Shown here: positions 32,825-48,412 of the stretch, piece by piece | How positions within the stretch are numbered: position 1 is the stretch's first letter | Layout of the letters: each line of letters begins with the position of its first letter | Assembly: GCF_039908635.1 (NCBI RefSeq) | Contig: NZ_CP150918.1 | Location: 1,364,001-1,428,000 of the forward strand | Length of the DNA stretch: 64,000 bases | Source: Pseudomonas purpurea | GTDB taxonomy: Bacteria; Pseudomonadota; Gammaproteobacteria; Pseudomonadales; Pseudomonadaceae | Reading direction: 5' to 3' | Program-made: the position numbers and the translations under genes | The notes under the pieces: model-generated | Database searches by the model: none | What the model was told of the DNA's origin: nothing | The model's input: the letters and a program-made list of their open reading frames with translations, nothing else

Positions 32825-34153
32825 ATGAGTTCATCCAGGATTGACCTGCCTGCCAGGCTGCTGCTGAGTCTGGCTCCCTGGCGCACCGCGCCGACCTGGC
32901 GCGTCGCCTTTTCCGGTGGCCTCGATTCCACTGTCCTGCTGCACCTTCTAGCGCAGCTTGCTAAAAACCAACCCCTGCCCAAACTCAAAGCCATTCATGT
33001 GCATCACGGCCTTCAGGCTGCGGCTGATGCGTGGCCGGCGCATTGTCAGTCGGTGTGTGATGCGCTGGGTGTGCCGTTAGAGGTGGTTCGCGTCCAGGTT
33101 CAACCCGGCGCCAGCCTTGAGCGTGCGGCCCGTGATGCGCGCTATGGCGCTTTTGTCGCGGCGACTCATCCTGGTGAGCTGCTGCTGACCGCCCAGCACC
33201 GCGACGATCAGGCGGAAACCTTGCTGTTTCGCCTGCTGCGCGGGGCGGGGGTGAGAGGGTTGTCAGCCATGCCGCTGGAGCGTCCGCTGGGTGGCGGGCA
33301 TTTGCTGCGGCCGCTGCTTTGTGTGGCGCGGCGCGAACTGGAAGCCTATGCCGCTGCGCATCAATTGAGCTGGGTGGAAGACCCTTCGAACGCCGATCAG
33401 CAGTTTTCCCGTAATTACCTTCGCCAGCAGATTTTCCCGGCGCTCACGCAGCGTTGGCCGCAGGCCGTGGCCACCATCGCTCGAAGCGCCGCGCACTTGA
33501 GCGAGGCGCAGGAATTGCTGGATGAGCTGGCCGAGATGGATCGGGTTCATGCAGCGACCGTCAGCGAGTTTGATTGGCTGGGTGTGCCCTCTCTGGACAT
33601 GGCAGCGCTTGAAAAACTCTCCACCGCTCGTCAGCGCAATGTCCTCAGCCATTGGCTTGCGCCGTTGACGCGGCTGCCGGACAGCGACCACTGGTCGGGT
33701 TGGAACAGTGTGCGCGATGCCGCCAGCGATGCGCGGCCGATCTGGCGTCTGGCAGACGGCGAGTTGCATCGTGCCGGTGGACGGATCTGGTGGCTGTCTG
33801 CCAACTGGCTGCATGCGCCGGTGCTGGATCAGTGCTGGACGGCCCCGGTCCAGGCGCTGCATTTACCGGATAACGGTCACCTGGCCTTCAGCGGCCAGCC
33901 CCCGGAAGGCGTACTGAGTGTTCGCTACCGGCAGGGTGGCGAGGTCATGTCGTTGCCCGGTCGCGGCCATCGTGATCTCAAGCGCCTGCTCAACGAAAGC
34001 GGCCTGCCGCTGTTTGCCCGTGGCAGATTGCCGCTGCTCTACCGCGACGGGCAGTTGTTGGCGGTTGCCAACCTCCCGGGGCTTGCGGGAAGTGCCCATG
34101 GCGACTGGCGTTTGCACTGGCAGCCAGCAAACCAAGATCAAGGTTTGAGCTGA
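32825..34153 (+). CDS. tilS: tRNA(Ile)-lysidine synthetase
   Basis: A 442-residue enzyme that changes C34 of the tRNA-Ile CAU anticodon to lysidine with ATP and lysine, giving AUA decoding. The PP-loop SGGLDS is at residues 30-35. HHGLQAAADAW and TAQHRDDQAETLLFRLLRG match the catalytic domain, and the C-terminal part ends around GDWRLHWQPA. Start ATG at 32825; a GTG nine bases upstream is possible. The 3' end overlaps the pyrG promoter. Confidence 0.96.
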   Translation: MSSSRIDLPARLLLSLAPWRTAPTWRVAFSGGLDSTVLLHLLAQLAKNQPLPKLKAIHVHHGLQAAADAWPAHCQSVCDALGVPLEVVRVQVQPGASLERAARDARYGAFVAATHPGELLLTAQHRDDQAETLLFRLLRGAGVRGLSAMPLERPLGGGHLLRPLLCVARRELEAYAAAHQLSWVEDPSNADQQFSRNYLRQQIFPALTQRWPQAVATIARSAAHLSEAQELLDELAEMDRVHAATVSEFDWLGVPSLDMAALEKLSTARQRNVLSHWLAPLTRLPDSDHWSGWNSVRDAASDARPIWRLADGELHRAGGRIWWLSANWLHAPVLDQCWTAPVQALHLPDNGHLAFSGQPPEGVLSVRYRQGGEVMSLPGRGHRDLKRLLNESGLPLFARGRLPLLYRDGQLLAVANLPGLAGSAHGDWRLHWQPANQDQGLS

Positions 34154-34173
34154 AAGGGGCTTTCCGGTAGACT
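34145..34173 (+). promoter_or_regulatory. Sigma70-type promoter upstream of pyrG
   Basis: TTGAGC and TAGACT are spaced by exactly 17 bases. The -35 overlaps the last codons of tilS. The transcript would have a leader of about 250 bases before pyrG. The leader holds CGGCGGTTTTTTTG (about 34313-34326) but no clear stem for a terminator, so pyrimidine attenuation is not shown. Confidence 0.55.
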
Positions 34174-34406
34174 ACGCTCCCTTCTTGATACAACTTCTGT
34201 GGATTCGACTGAATTGCAGGAGTTGCCGATTACCAAGCAGTCTTTGCTGGGCGATTCCAAAAAATGTGTAGCGAGCAACGTACCGGTGTTTTCACTTCCG
34301 GTCTGTCCCAACGCGGCGGTTTTTTTGAAAGATGCACTGTGACTAATGCAGGTGATCGGGGGCTTCGGCCTTCCTTCGCTTTCCCCGGCGGCTCGGACCG
34401 CTTTAA

Positions 34407-38375
<3,969 letters not shown>

Positions 38376-38533
38376 TAAAAAGACACCGGATTGTGTCGAT
38401 AACATCGCTGTAACGGTCTATCGACGCTAATCTGATGCCTTAGAGTACGAGCCTGGTTCTTCCAGGCTTCGTGCTGTCAGATGCTTCAAAGTTTTGGCAT
38501 GGCTGTCTTTTTTCACTGGATACCTGATATTCG

Positions 38534-38812
38534 ATGCGCAGTCCCAATTGGTTGTTCCTCGTCTTGCTCTTGCTGCTGGCCGGCCTGCAATACCGCCTGT
38601 GGGTAGGTAATGGCAGCCTGGCGCAGGTGGCCGACCTGACTCAGCAGATTGCGGATCAGCACGCTGAAAACGAGGCGCTGCTGGAGCGTAACCGGGTTCT
38701 GGACGCCGAAGTCATGGAGCTGAAAAAGGGCATGGAGACCGTTGAAGAACGGGCCCGCCATGAGTTGGGCATGGTCAAGGAGGGCGAGACCCTCTACCAG
38801 TTGGCCCAATGA
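38534..38812 (+). CDS. ftsB: Cell division protein FtsB
   Basis: A 92-residue bitopic inner-membrane protein of the FtsQLB divisome complex. One N-terminal helix (WLFLVLLLLLAGLQYRLW) is followed by a periplasmic coiled coil (LTQQIADQHAENEALLERN), then RARHELGMVKEGETLYQL, the conserved end. It lies between eno and ispD and overlaps ispD by 4 bases. Confidence 0.95.
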   Translation: MRSPNWLFLVLLLLLAGLQYRLWVGNGSLAQVADLTQQIADQHAENEALLERNRVLDAEVMELKKGMETVEERARHELGMVKEGETLYQLAQ

Positions 38813-39516
38813 CCCAGCCATTACCGGCCTTCTGGGCCGTGATTCCTGCCGCGGGCGTCGGTGCCCGTATGGCCGCGGACCGTCCCAAGCAATACTTGCA
38901 ACTGGGCGGGCGCACTATTCTTGAACACAGCCTTGGCTGTTTCCTCGATCATCCTTCCCTGAAAGGGTTGGTGGTCAGTCTTGCCGTTGATGATCCCTAC
39001 TGGCCGAACCTGGCCTGTGCTTCCGACGCCCGTATTCAGCGGGTCGAGGGCGGTGCGGAGCGTTCCGGGTCGGTGCTCAATGCTTTACTGCATTTGCATG
39101 CGCAAGGCGCTGGCGATGATGACTGGGTGTTGGTCCATGATGCGGCGCGACCGAACCTGACTCGTGATGATCTCGACAAGTTGCTGTCGGAACTGGCTGA
39201 CGATCCTGTCGGTGGGTTGCTCGCAGTTCCTGCTCGCGACACCTTGAAGCGTGTCGACAAACATGGCCGGGTTCTTGAAACCGTTGATCGCAGCCTGATC
39301 TGGCAAGCCTATACGCCGCAGATGTTCCGCCTTGGCGCGTTGCATCGGGCATTGGCCGACAGCCTGGTGGCCGACGCGGTCATTACTGACGAAGCTTCGG
39401 CCATGGAGTGGTCGGGTTTGGCGCCACGCTTGATTGAAGGGCGTGCCGATAATCTCAAGGTTACCCGGCCTGAAGATCTTGAATGGCTACGCCTGCGTTG
39501 GGCGAATCGCCGCTGA
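38809..39516 (+). CDS. ispD: 2-C-methyl-D-erythritol 4-phosphate cytidylyltransferase
   Basis: A 235-residue MEP-pathway enzyme (MEP plus CTP gives CDP-ME). The CTP loop is AVIPAAGVGARMAADRPKQY at the N-terminus. VLVHDAARPNL carries the substrate contacts, and TDEASAMEW follows. It overlaps ftsB by 4 bases (ATGA). In Pseudomonas ispD is separated from ispF, here by the adhC/fghA block. Confidence 0.96.
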   Translation: MTQPLPAFWAVIPAAGVGARMAADRPKQYLQLGGRTILEHSLGCFLDHPSLKGLVVSLAVDDPYWPNLACASDARIQRVEGGAERSGSVLNALLHLHAQGAGDDDWVLVHDAARPNLTRDDLDKLLSELADDPVGGLLAVPARDTLKRVDKHGRVLETVDRSLIWQAYTPQMFRLGALHRALADSLVADAVITDEASAMEWSGLAPRLIEGRADNLKVTRPEDLEWLRLRWANRR

Positions 39517-39541
39517 ATTGCTCGTTTGTTCTTGAACCGCT

Positions 39542-39635
39542 ATCGCGAGCAAGCTCGCTCCCACACTTGTTTTGCGTTGCCCACCTTTTAACTGTTCGCC
39601 AATGAACTCCTGTGGGAGCGAGCTTGCTCGCGATT
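39542..39635. repeat. REP pair in tail-to-tail order between ispD and the LysR gene
   Basis: Two REP copies, ATCGCGAGCAAGCTCGCTCC first and TGTGGGAGCGAGCTTGCTCG second, are inverted with the GTGGGAG ends facing inward. That is the opposite of the REPIN arrangement elsewhere in the window. It lies between convergent genes. Confidence 0.8.
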
Positions 39636-39682
39636 GCGATGGTTCAGGCAATGCATAAGTCGCTGATGAATACCCGCAGGCC

Positions 39683-40579
39683 CTAACCCCGATACTCTGG
39701 CCGCTTGGTCAAGCCTTCCTTCAGATAGTCCACCAACTTGCGCACCTTCGGCGACAGATGCCGTTGCTGCGGATACAGCGCCCAGACGGCGGTGTTCGGT
39801 GGTTGATGAGCGTCGAGCAACGACACCAGCGTGCCGTTGTTCAGATGCTCCAGCACGTAATAGTCCGGCAACTGACACAACCCGACGCCCTGTAGTGCCG
39901 CATCCAGCACCGCTTGCCCACTGTTGCAGCGCCAATTGCCTTGTACCCTTTGGGAAAATTCCCGCCCATCCTGTTCCAGTTGCCAGATGTCCGAACTGCC
40001 GATCAAACAGTTGTGTCGACTCAGCTCCGACAAACTGTGCGGGCGCCCATACCGTTCCAGATACGACGGTGACGCACACAAGTACATGCGCCGTGGCGCC
40101 AGGCGCGTGGCCACCAGCCGTGAGTCTTGCAATCGCCCGAGGCGTATCGCCAGGTCCAGGCCCTCATGCACCAGGTCGAGTGGGCGGTTGCTCAGTTCGA
40201 TGTCCACGCGCAATTGCGGGTAAAGCCCCATGAAGCTGGTGACCAACGGCACGATAAATCGCTCGCCATAAGCCACCGCGCAGGTCATGCGCAGCATCCC
40301 TTTAGGTTCACTGGTCAGGTCGCCGACGGCGCGCAAGGCTTCTTCGCGACCATCCTGCAAGCGCTGGCAGTGTTGCAAAAAAGTTTGCCCGGCCTCGGTC
40401 AGCGTGACGCGGCGCGTACTGCGATAGAGCAACCGGGTCTGTAATCGTTCTTCCAGGCGTACGATTTGTCGACTGATGTGCGAGGACGAAACCCCAAGGC
40501 GCTCGGCGGCCGCCGTGAATTGGCTGCATTCGGCCACGGCGACGAACTCGTCGATACCTTCCCAGCGATTCTCGGACAC
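39683..40579 (-). CDS. LysR-family transcriptional regulator, divergent from adhC
   Basis: A 298-residue regulator with an N-terminal winged HTH (FTAAAERLGVSSSHISRQIV at about residues 18-37) and a periplasmic-binding-protein-like effector domain. It belongs to the branch typified by short linkers and the RSTRRVTLTEAG turn. It is transcribed away from adhC across a 108-base gap, so control of adhC/fghA, perhaps in response to formaldehyde, is a reasonable inference. The effector is unknown. Confidence 0.9.
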   Translation of the reverse strand: MSENRWEGIDEFVAVAECSQFTAAAERLGVSSSHISRQIVRLEERLQTRLLYRSTRRVTLTEAGQTFLQHCQRLQDGREEALRAVGDLTSEPKGMLRMTCAVAYGERFIVPLVTSFMGLYPQLRVDIELSNRPLDLVHEGLDLAIRLGRLQDSRLVATRLAPRRMYLCASPSYLERYGRPHSLSELSRHNCLIGSSDIWQLEQDGREFSQRVQGNWRCNSGQAVLDAALQGVGLCQLPDYYVLEHLNNGTLVSLLDAHQPPNTAVWALYPQQRHLSPKVRKLVDYLKEGLTKRPEYRG

Positions 40580-40582
40580 GAT

Positions 40583-40604
40583 GATTATCCCTATATGGCA
40601 ATAA
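40583..40604. promoter_or_regulatory. Possible LysR operator in the LysR/adhC gap
   Basis: ATTAT and ATAAT arms separated by 12 bases form an AT-rich dyad just upstream of the LysR gene start, in keeping with the T-N11-A type of site bound by this family. A TACACT (40647-40652) could be the adhC -10. Both are suggestions only. Confidence 0.35.
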
Positions 40605-40669
40605 TGTTTTGCTTTTGGTTGGATTATTCATCGTCCGGCGGTGTTTTACACTCGCTGTCTCGTTTTTAA

Positions 40670-41800
<1,131 letters not shown>

Positions 41801-41805
41801 GGAGT

Positions 41806-41880
41806 AGCGGCAAGCGGCAAGCTTCAAGCTGCAAGAGAAGAACGCTTCTGCTTGCCGCTTATAGCTTGCCGCTTGCAGCC
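41806..41880. repeat. Inverted and direct CGGCAAGC repeats between adhC and fghA
   Basis: AGCGGCAAGCGGCAAGCTTC near the left end is answered by TTGCCGCTTATAGCTTGCCG near the right end around the centre GAAGAACGCTTC. This is another Pseudomonas intergenic repeat family, distinct from the GTGGGAGC REPs. Cotranscription of adhC and fghA through it would form a long hairpin. Confidence 0.7.
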
Positions 41881-41890
41881 AGGAGTTCAT

Positions 41891-42736
41891 ATGAGTCTGG
41901 AAAATATCTCCTGTCAGAAAAGCTTTGGTGGCTGGCACAAACGCTACCGCCATCGCTCTGACGTGCTGGGTTGCGACATGGTGTTTGCCGTGTACCTGCC
42001 GCCGCAAGCGGAGCAGGGCGGCAAGCTGCCGGTGCTGTACTGGTTGTCCGGTTTGACCTGCACCGACGAGAACTTCATGCACAAGGCTGGCGCCATGCGC
42101 ATGGCTGCCGAACTGGGGCTGATCATTGTTGCTCCGGACACCAGCCCACGCGGCACCGAGGTGCCGGGCGACCCGGATGGCGCATGGGATTTCGGCCTGG
42201 GTGCCGGGTTCTATCTGAATGCCACGCAGGAACCGTGGGCCAAGCATTATCGGATGCATGACTACGTAGTGCAGGAATTGCCTGCGCTGGTTGAAGCGCA
42301 TTTCCCGGCATCGGATAAACGCGGCATCAGTGGTCATTCCATGGGGGGCCACGGCGCGTTGGTCTGTGCGTTGCGTAACCCCGGGCGGTATCAGTCGGTG
42401 TCGGCGTTTGCGCCGATCAACAACCCGATGGACTGCCCGTGGGGTCAGAAGGCATTCACCCGTTACCTGGGCGAAGAGCGTTCGAAGTGGCGTGAATGGG
42501 ATGCCAGTGTGCTGATCAGCTATGCCCGTGAAAAGCTGCCGTTGCTGGTGGATCAGGGCGACCGGGATGACTTCCTGGCCACTCAACTCAAGCCTGAAGC
42601 GTTGCAACAAGCCGCCAAACTGGCCGGTCACCCGCTGACCCTGCGCCTGCAACCGGGTTACGACCACAGCTATTTCTTCATCGCCAGCTTCATCGATGAT
42701 CACTTGCGGCATCACGCGCACGCTCTAGGCGCCTAA
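41891..42736 (+). CDS. fghA: S-formylglutathione hydrolase
   Basis: A 281-residue esterase-D-type alpha/beta hydrolase that splits S-formylglutathione into formate and glutathione. The nucleophile is in [12 protein letters not shown], and [11 protein letters not shown] is a conserved segment. The ATG at 41891 has AGGAG directly upstream. It completes the glutathione-dependent formaldehyde route with adhC. Confidence 0.96.
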   Translation: MSLENISCQKSFGGWHKRYRHRSDVLGCDMVFAVYLPPQAEQGGKLPVLYWLSGLTCTDENFMHKAGAMRMAAELGLIIVAPDTSPRGTEVPGDPDGAWDFGLGAGFYLNATQEPWAKHYRMHDYVVQELPALVEAHFPASDKRGISGHSMGGHGALVCALRNPGRYQSVSAFAPINNPMDCPWGQKAFTRYLGEERSKWREWDASVLISYAREKLPLLVDQGDRDDFLATQLKPEALQQAAKLAGHPLTLRLQPGYDHSYFFIASFIDDHLRHHAHALGA

Positions 42737-42760
42737 TGCCTGACAAAGCAGGTAGAATCA

Positions 42761-42788
42761 CGCCCTGACTAAATCGGGGCGTTTTTTT
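42761..42788 (+). terminator. Hairpin with T7 run abutting the ispF start
   Basis: CGCCC and GGGCG pair around TGACTAAATCG and are followed by seven T, directly before the ispF ATG. It looks like a terminator for fghA. The GGGG in the stem is also the only SD candidate for ispF. Confidence 0.6.
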
Positions 42789-43262
42789 ATGCGTATTGGC
42801 CACGGCTATGATGTGCACCGTTTCGCTGAAGGCGATTTCATCACTCTGGGCGGCGTGCGCATCGCACACAGCTTCGGGCTGCTCGCCCACTCCGACGGTG
42901 ACGTCGTGCTGCACGCCTTGAGCGATGCCTTGCTCGGCGCGGCGGCGCTGGGTGACATCGGCAAACATTTTCCGGACACCGACCCGCAATTCAAGGGCGC
43001 TGACAGCCGTGTGCTGCTGCGTCACGTCGTCGCACTGATCCACGCCAAAGGCTGGAAAGTCGGTAACGTCGACAACACCATCGTGGCCCAGGCGCCGAAG
43101 ATGGCCCCGCATATCGAATCGATGCGCGCGCTGATTGCCGCGGATCTTCAAGTTGAGTTGGATCAAGTGAACGTGAAAGCTACCACCACCGAAAAGCTTG
43201 GCTTTGTCGGTCGCGAAGAAGGCATCGCCGTGCATTCCGTTGCCTTGTTGCTGCGCGCATGA
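42789..43262 (+). CDS. ispF: 2-C-methyl-D-erythritol 2,4-cyclodiphosphate synthase
   Basis: A 157-residue trimeric MEP-pathway enzyme (CDP-ME2P to MEcPP and CMP). The zinc ligands Asp8 and His10 are in [29 protein letters not shown] and the C-terminal [16 protein letters not shown] are signatures. It overlaps truD by 4 bases. It begins the ispF-truD-surE-pcm-nlpD-rpoS run. Confidence 0.97.
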   Translation: MRIGHGYDVHRFAEGDFITLGGVRIAHSFGLLAHSDGDVVLHALSDALLGAAALGDIGKHFPDTDPQFKGADSRVLLRHVVALIHAKGWKVGNVDNTIVAQAPKMAPHIESMRALIAADLQVELDQVNVKATTTEKLGFVGREEGIAVHSVALLLRA

Positions 43263-44304
43263 ATGAACTGCAATTGCTTGGCCCGCGCGCTTATGGCGAA
43301 GCCCTCGGCACAGCGGTACTGAAAGCTATCGCCGAAGATTTCCAGGTCGATGAAGTCCTCGACATCCCGTTGACCGGTGACGGTGAACACCTGTGGATCT
43401 GGGTGGAAAAACGCGGTTTGAACACCGAAGAAGCGGCCCGGCGAATTGCCAAGGCGGCGGGTGTACCGCTGCGCACCGTCAGCTATGCCGGTTTGAAGGA
43501 TCGCCAGGCCCTGACTCGTCAGTGGTTCAGCGTGCAGTTGCCGGGCAAGGCCGACCCGGACCTGTCGGCAGCGGAAAACGACACGCTGAAAATCCTCAAG
43601 ACCTCGCGCCATAAGCGCAAGCTGCAACGCGGCGCTCACTCGGCCAACGGTTTTACCCTGCGCCTGACCCAGTTTTCCGGTGACAAGGCCGCTATTGAAG
43701 AGCGCCTGCAACTGATCGCCAAACAGGGCATCCCGAACTATTTTGGTGCCCAGCGTTTCGGTCACAACGGCGGCAACGTGGTGGATGCCCGTGACTGGGC
43801 GGCGCGCAAAGCCCTGCCGGAACAGCGCAATGTGCGCTCGCGCCTGCTTTCTACAGCCCGCAGCTTTCTATTCAACCGAGTGCTCGCGGCCCGAGTGGCC
43901 GACGGCAGTTGGCAGCGTGCCCAGGTCGGTGACTTGCTGGCCTTCACCGACAGCCGCAGCTTCTTCCCGGCCGGTGAGGCGGAATGCAGCGACCCGCGCC
44001 TGGCGATCCTCGACCTGCACCCGACCGGGCCGCAATGGGGCGAAGGCGAATCGCCGGCCAGCGGGGTCACTCACGATCTGGAACAACGCATCGCCGCTGA
44101 CGAAGCCGACCTGCGCGATTGGTTGATCAATGCCGGAATGAGCCACGAACGTCGCATCCTGCGGCTGCCCATTGGCGGGTTGACGTGGCATTATCCTTCG
44201 CTGGACATTCTGCAACTGGAATTCGTCCTGCCGGCCGGATGCTTCGCCACCGTTTTGGTGCGCGAGCTCGTTGATCTGGTGCCGGTGGGGCAGACGGACA
44301 GCCC

Positions 44305-44317
<13 letters not shown>
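43259..44317 (+). CDS. truD: tRNA pseudouridine(13) synthase TruD
   Basis: A 352-residue enzyme that makes pseudouridine 13 in tRNA-Glu. The catalytic aspartate is Asp81 in [29 protein letters not shown] is another TruD mark, and the TRUD insertion lies between them and the C-terminus. The start overlaps the ispF stop, and the end overlaps surE by 13 bases. Confidence 0.97.
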
Positions 44318-45731
<1,414 letters not shown>

Positions 45732-45942
45732 GCATTTGTTTAAACGCGCTGAATTCTGTTTGATCGGTCTGGTCTTACAGCGGGATTGTTCGTTAAACGC
45801 GGTTAATCGCCACCAGGCAAACGTGTGCGTAGAGCAAATATGCGTTGCGGGCGGTAAAGCCTCGATGGCCAGTTATACTTGCGACACTTCATGCCTGAAC
45901 CAGGCAATTTTTTATTATCAGCCACCACAAAGGGAGCGGCGG

Positions 45943-46788
45943 GTGAGTCTCACAGTCATTGCGCAGCGTATCGGTATCACAAGCTTTAAGCGCCTGGTGA
46001 CTGGCCTTGTCTTGAGTTCCTTGCTGGTCGGGTGTTCCAGTACACCTTCGAGCAACGTGCGTGTCGTCGACCGCAACAATGCGGCTGCCCAGCGTCCGGC
46101 GGTGACCACGGGTCAGTACGTGGTGCGTCCTGGCGATACGATGTTCTCCATCGCCTTCCGCTACGGTTGGGACTACAAGGCGTTGGCCGCGAGGAACAAC
46201 ATTCCTACGCCTTACACCATCCATCCAGGTCAGACGATTCGCTTTGACGGGCGCACCGGTTCATCGTCGAACACTGTGGTCACCCAGTCGGGTGCGAGCG
46301 CTTCGTCGTCGAGCAAAACCACGATCATCCGGCGTCCGGTCGGGACTACCGCAGCGGCAACACCGACCGTCGCCAGCAAGACTCCGCTGGCCCCGCTACC
46401 GCCTGCGGGCCCCGCCCCGACTGGCTGGGGATGGCCTTCGAACGGGATTTTAATTGGAAAATTCTCTTCAAACGGTAGTTTGAATAAAGGCATTGATATC
46501 GCCGGGGATTTGGGACAGCCTGTTTTAGCTGCGTCTGATGGGACGGTGGTATACGCCGGGAGTGGCTTAAGGGGCTACGGCGAATTAGTCATCATCAAAC
46601 ACAGCGATACCTACGTCAGTGCCTACGGTCATAACCGCAGGTTGTTGGTTCGGGAGGGGCAGCAGGTCAAAGTCGGACAGACAATTGCCGAGATGGGTTC
46701 AACGGGTACAGACCGGGTGAAACTGCACTTTGAGATTCGCCGACAAGGTAAACCTGTAGATCCGCTGCAATTCCTGCCACGTCGTTGA
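45943..46788 (+). CDS. nlpD: LysM/M23 lipoprotein NlpD
   Basis: A 281-residue outer-membrane lipoprotein that activates septal amidases. The GTG at 45943 gives a lipoprotein signal ending in the lipobox LLVGC. A LysM domain (YVVRPGDTMFSIAFRYGWDY) binds peptidoglycan. The C-terminal LytM/M23 domain (NKGIDIAGDLG...LHFEIRRQGKPVDP) lacks the full set of zinc ligands, as expected of a non-catalytic activator. The frame is open upstream to 45679, inside pcm, without homology. The 211-base gap before it holds TATACT (45874-45879) as a -10 candidate. In gamma-proteobacteria the main rpoS promoter often lies inside nlpD. Confidence 0.94.
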   Translation: MSLTVIAQRIGITSFKRLVTGLVLSSLLVGCSSTPSSNVRVVDRNNAAAQRPAVTTGQYVVRPGDTMFSIAFRYGWDYKALAARNNIPTPYTIHPGQTIRFDGRTGSSSNTVVTQSGASASSSSKTTIIRRPVGTTAAATPTVASKTPLAPLPPAGPAPTGWGWPSNGILIGKFSSNGSLNKGIDIAGDLGQPVLAASDGTVVYAGSGLRGYGELVIIKHSDTYVSAYGHNRRLLVREGQQVKVGQTIAEMGSTGTDRVKLHFEIRRQGKPVDPLQFLPRR

Positions 46789-46894
46789 TTTGTTTGCCAG
46801 CCTGTTCCATCACGTAGAGGGAACAGGCTCCAGCGTTGCCAAGGATCAAGGCGCCGCTTGAGCTTGAGGTCGAACTCACCAAAGGACTATAACA

Positions 46895-47902
46895 ATGGCT
46901 CTCAGTAAAGAAGTGCCGGAGTTTGACATCGACGATGAGGTTCTCCTGATGGAGACCGACATCGCTATGGATTCGATGTCGAATAATGAAGGGGCCGCAC
47001 CACCTTCCGTTCGCGCCAAATCCAAGCACTCCGCTTCACTCAAGCAACACAAATACATTGATTACACACGGGCGCTCGATGCGACCCAGCTGTACCTCAA
47101 TGAAATCGGCTTTTCCCCATTGCTCTCACCGGAAGAAGAAGTTCATTTTGCGCGCCTGTCGCAAAGTGGCTGTCCGGCCGGGCGCAAGCGCATGATTGAA
47201 AGCAACCTGCGGCTGGTGGTGAAAATCGCCCGACGCTATGTCAATCGTGGGCTATCGCTGCTCGACCTGATCGAAGAGGGCAACCTCGGGCTGATCCGGG
47301 CGGTGGAGAAGTTCGATCCGGAGCGTGGCTTCCGCTTTTCGACTTACGCGACCTGGTGGATCCGTCAGACCATCGAACGCGCGATCATGAACCAGACCCG
47401 GACCATCCGGTTGCCGATTCATGTGGTCAAGGAGCTGAATGTCTACCTGCGGGCCGCCCGCGAGCTGACGCAAAAGCTCGATCATGAACCTTCACCCGAA
47501 GAAATCGCCAGCCTGCTGGAAAAACCGGTCGGTGAGGTCAAGCGCATGCTTGGCTTGAATGAGCGGGTTTCTTCGGTCGACGTCTCGCTGGGTCCGGATT
47601 CGGATAAAACCCTGCTGGACACCCTGACTGACGATCGCCCTACCGATCCGTGTGAGCTGCTGCAGGACGACGACCTGTCGCAGAGCATCGATCAGTGGCT
47701 CTCGGAGCTGACGGACAAGCAGCGCGAGGTGGTGATACGCCGCTTCGGGTTGCGTGGTCACGAAAGCAGTACGCTCGAAGACGTAGGCCTGGAGATCGGT
47801 CTGACCCGTGAAAGGGTTCGGCAAATCCAGGTTGAAGGCCTGAAACGTCTTCGCGAGATCCTGGAGAAGAACGGCCTGTCCAGCGAGTCGCTGTTCCAGT
47901 AA
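46895..47902 (+). CDS. rpoS: RNA polymerase sigma factor RpoS
   Basis: The 335-residue stationary-phase and general-stress sigma factor. Region 1.2 starts [16 protein letters not shown], region 2 has [17 protein letters not shown] and [20 protein letters not shown], region 3 has [19 protein letters not shown], and region 4 has a HTH in [20 protein letters not shown]. Gene order nlpD-rpoS-rsmZ-fdxA is that of fluorescent pseudomonads, where the Gac/Rsm system affects RpoS output. Confidence 0.99.
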   Translation: MALSKEVPEFDIDDEVLLMETDIAMDSMSNNEGAAPPSVRAKSKHSASLKQHKYIDYTRALDATQLYLNEIGFSPLLSPEEEVHFARLSQSGCPAGRKRMIESNLRLVVKIARRYVNRGLSLLDLIEEGNLGLIRAVEKFDPERGFRFSTYATWWIRQTIERAIMNQTRTIRLPIHVVKELNVYLRAARELTQKLDHEPSPEEIASLLEKPVGEVKRMLGLNERVSSVDVSLGPDSDKTLLDTLTDDRPTDPCELLQDDDLSQSIDQWLSELTDKQREVVIRRFGLRGHESSTLEDVGLEIGLTRERVRQIQVEGLKRLREILEKNGLSSESLFQ

Positions 47903-47924
47903 CGGAGCATGCTCAACCGACAGT

Positions 47925-47953
47925 AAAAAACCCCGAGAGATTCGGGGTTTTTT
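47925..47953 (+). terminator. Rho-independent terminator after rpoS
   Basis: AAAAAACCCCGA pairs with TTCGGGGTTTTTT across GAGA, giving a stem with T run 22 bases past the rpoS stop. Confidence 0.92.
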
Positions 47954-48013
47954 ATGGCCTGCACAAAAGTGAGGTGCTCGCAATGACGCTACTAGAGTTC
48001 CGTCGCAGGCTCA

Positions 48014-48031
48014 CGTAAGCCTTGGCTTACT
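48014..48031 (+). promoter_or_regulatory. GacA-box upstream activating sequence of rsmZ
   Basis: CGTAAGCCTTGGCTTACT fits the GacA consensus TGTAAG-N6-CTTACA in all but the outermost bases. It lies about 170 bases before the predicted rsmZ start, the usual distance. Confidence 0.8.
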
Positions 48032-48190
48032 CTTTCGTAAGTATTCGGGGTTTTTGGTGGTTGAAAGTGGCTAGCCTATGCCTGAGAATGATTTCAACTT
48101 ATTGATTTATATAGATAAATTTTAAACATGAACCGCGTGTTTCGGCCGTGCGGTGCCGATTGAGGGCGTTGCTCCCGGCGCGGAACTCTC

Positions 48191-48196
48191 TAATAT
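48191..48196 (+). promoter_or_regulatory. -10 box of rsmZ
   Basis: TAATAT ends seven bases before the predicted first base of rsmZ. No consensus -35 is seen, in line with activator dependence on GacA. Confidence 0.65.
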
Positions 48197-48202
48197 CAAC
48201 CC

Positions 48203-48335
48203 TGTGCCAACGGATAGGCACACCCGTCAAGGATGATGGTCAGGGAGCATCGCAAGGAAGTGATTCATCAGGATGATGAAAAGGAACACAGGGACTAGGG
48301 AAAAATGTGGGCGGGTCAAACCGCCCCTTTTTTTT
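48203..48335 (+). ncRNA. rsmZ: Small regulatory RNA RsmZ
   Basis: An RNA of about 133 nt that binds and titrates the CsrA/RsmA-type translational repressors. It is placed between rpoS and fdxA, the conserved position in Pseudomonas. The 5' end folds as TGTGCC/GGCACA with GGA in the loop. Eight GGA motifs occur (48212, 48231, 48244, 48256, 48271, 48283, 48292, 48299), several in AGGA contexts exposed in loops. It ends in GGGCGG/CCGCCC followed by eight T. The GacA box lies upstream. Ends are predicted from the promoter and terminator, not measured. Confidence 0.92.
48309..48335 (+). terminator. rsmZ terminator
   Basis: GGGCGG and CCGCCC around GTCAAA, then CTTTTTTTT. Confidence 0.88.
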
Positions 48336-48371
48336 GCCTGCGAAAAAGTGAAAGACCCGATCCGCAAAAGC

Positions 48372-48397
48372 AAAAAGGCCCACAAGGGGCCTTTTTT
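48372..48397 (-). terminator. fdxA terminator
   Basis: Read leftward, AAAAAAGGCCCC and GGGCCTTTTT pair around TTGT, with a T run. It faces the rsmZ terminator, so this gap ends transcripts from both sides. Confidence 0.8.
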
Positions 48398-48412
48398 GAT
48401 CACACGCGGTAA

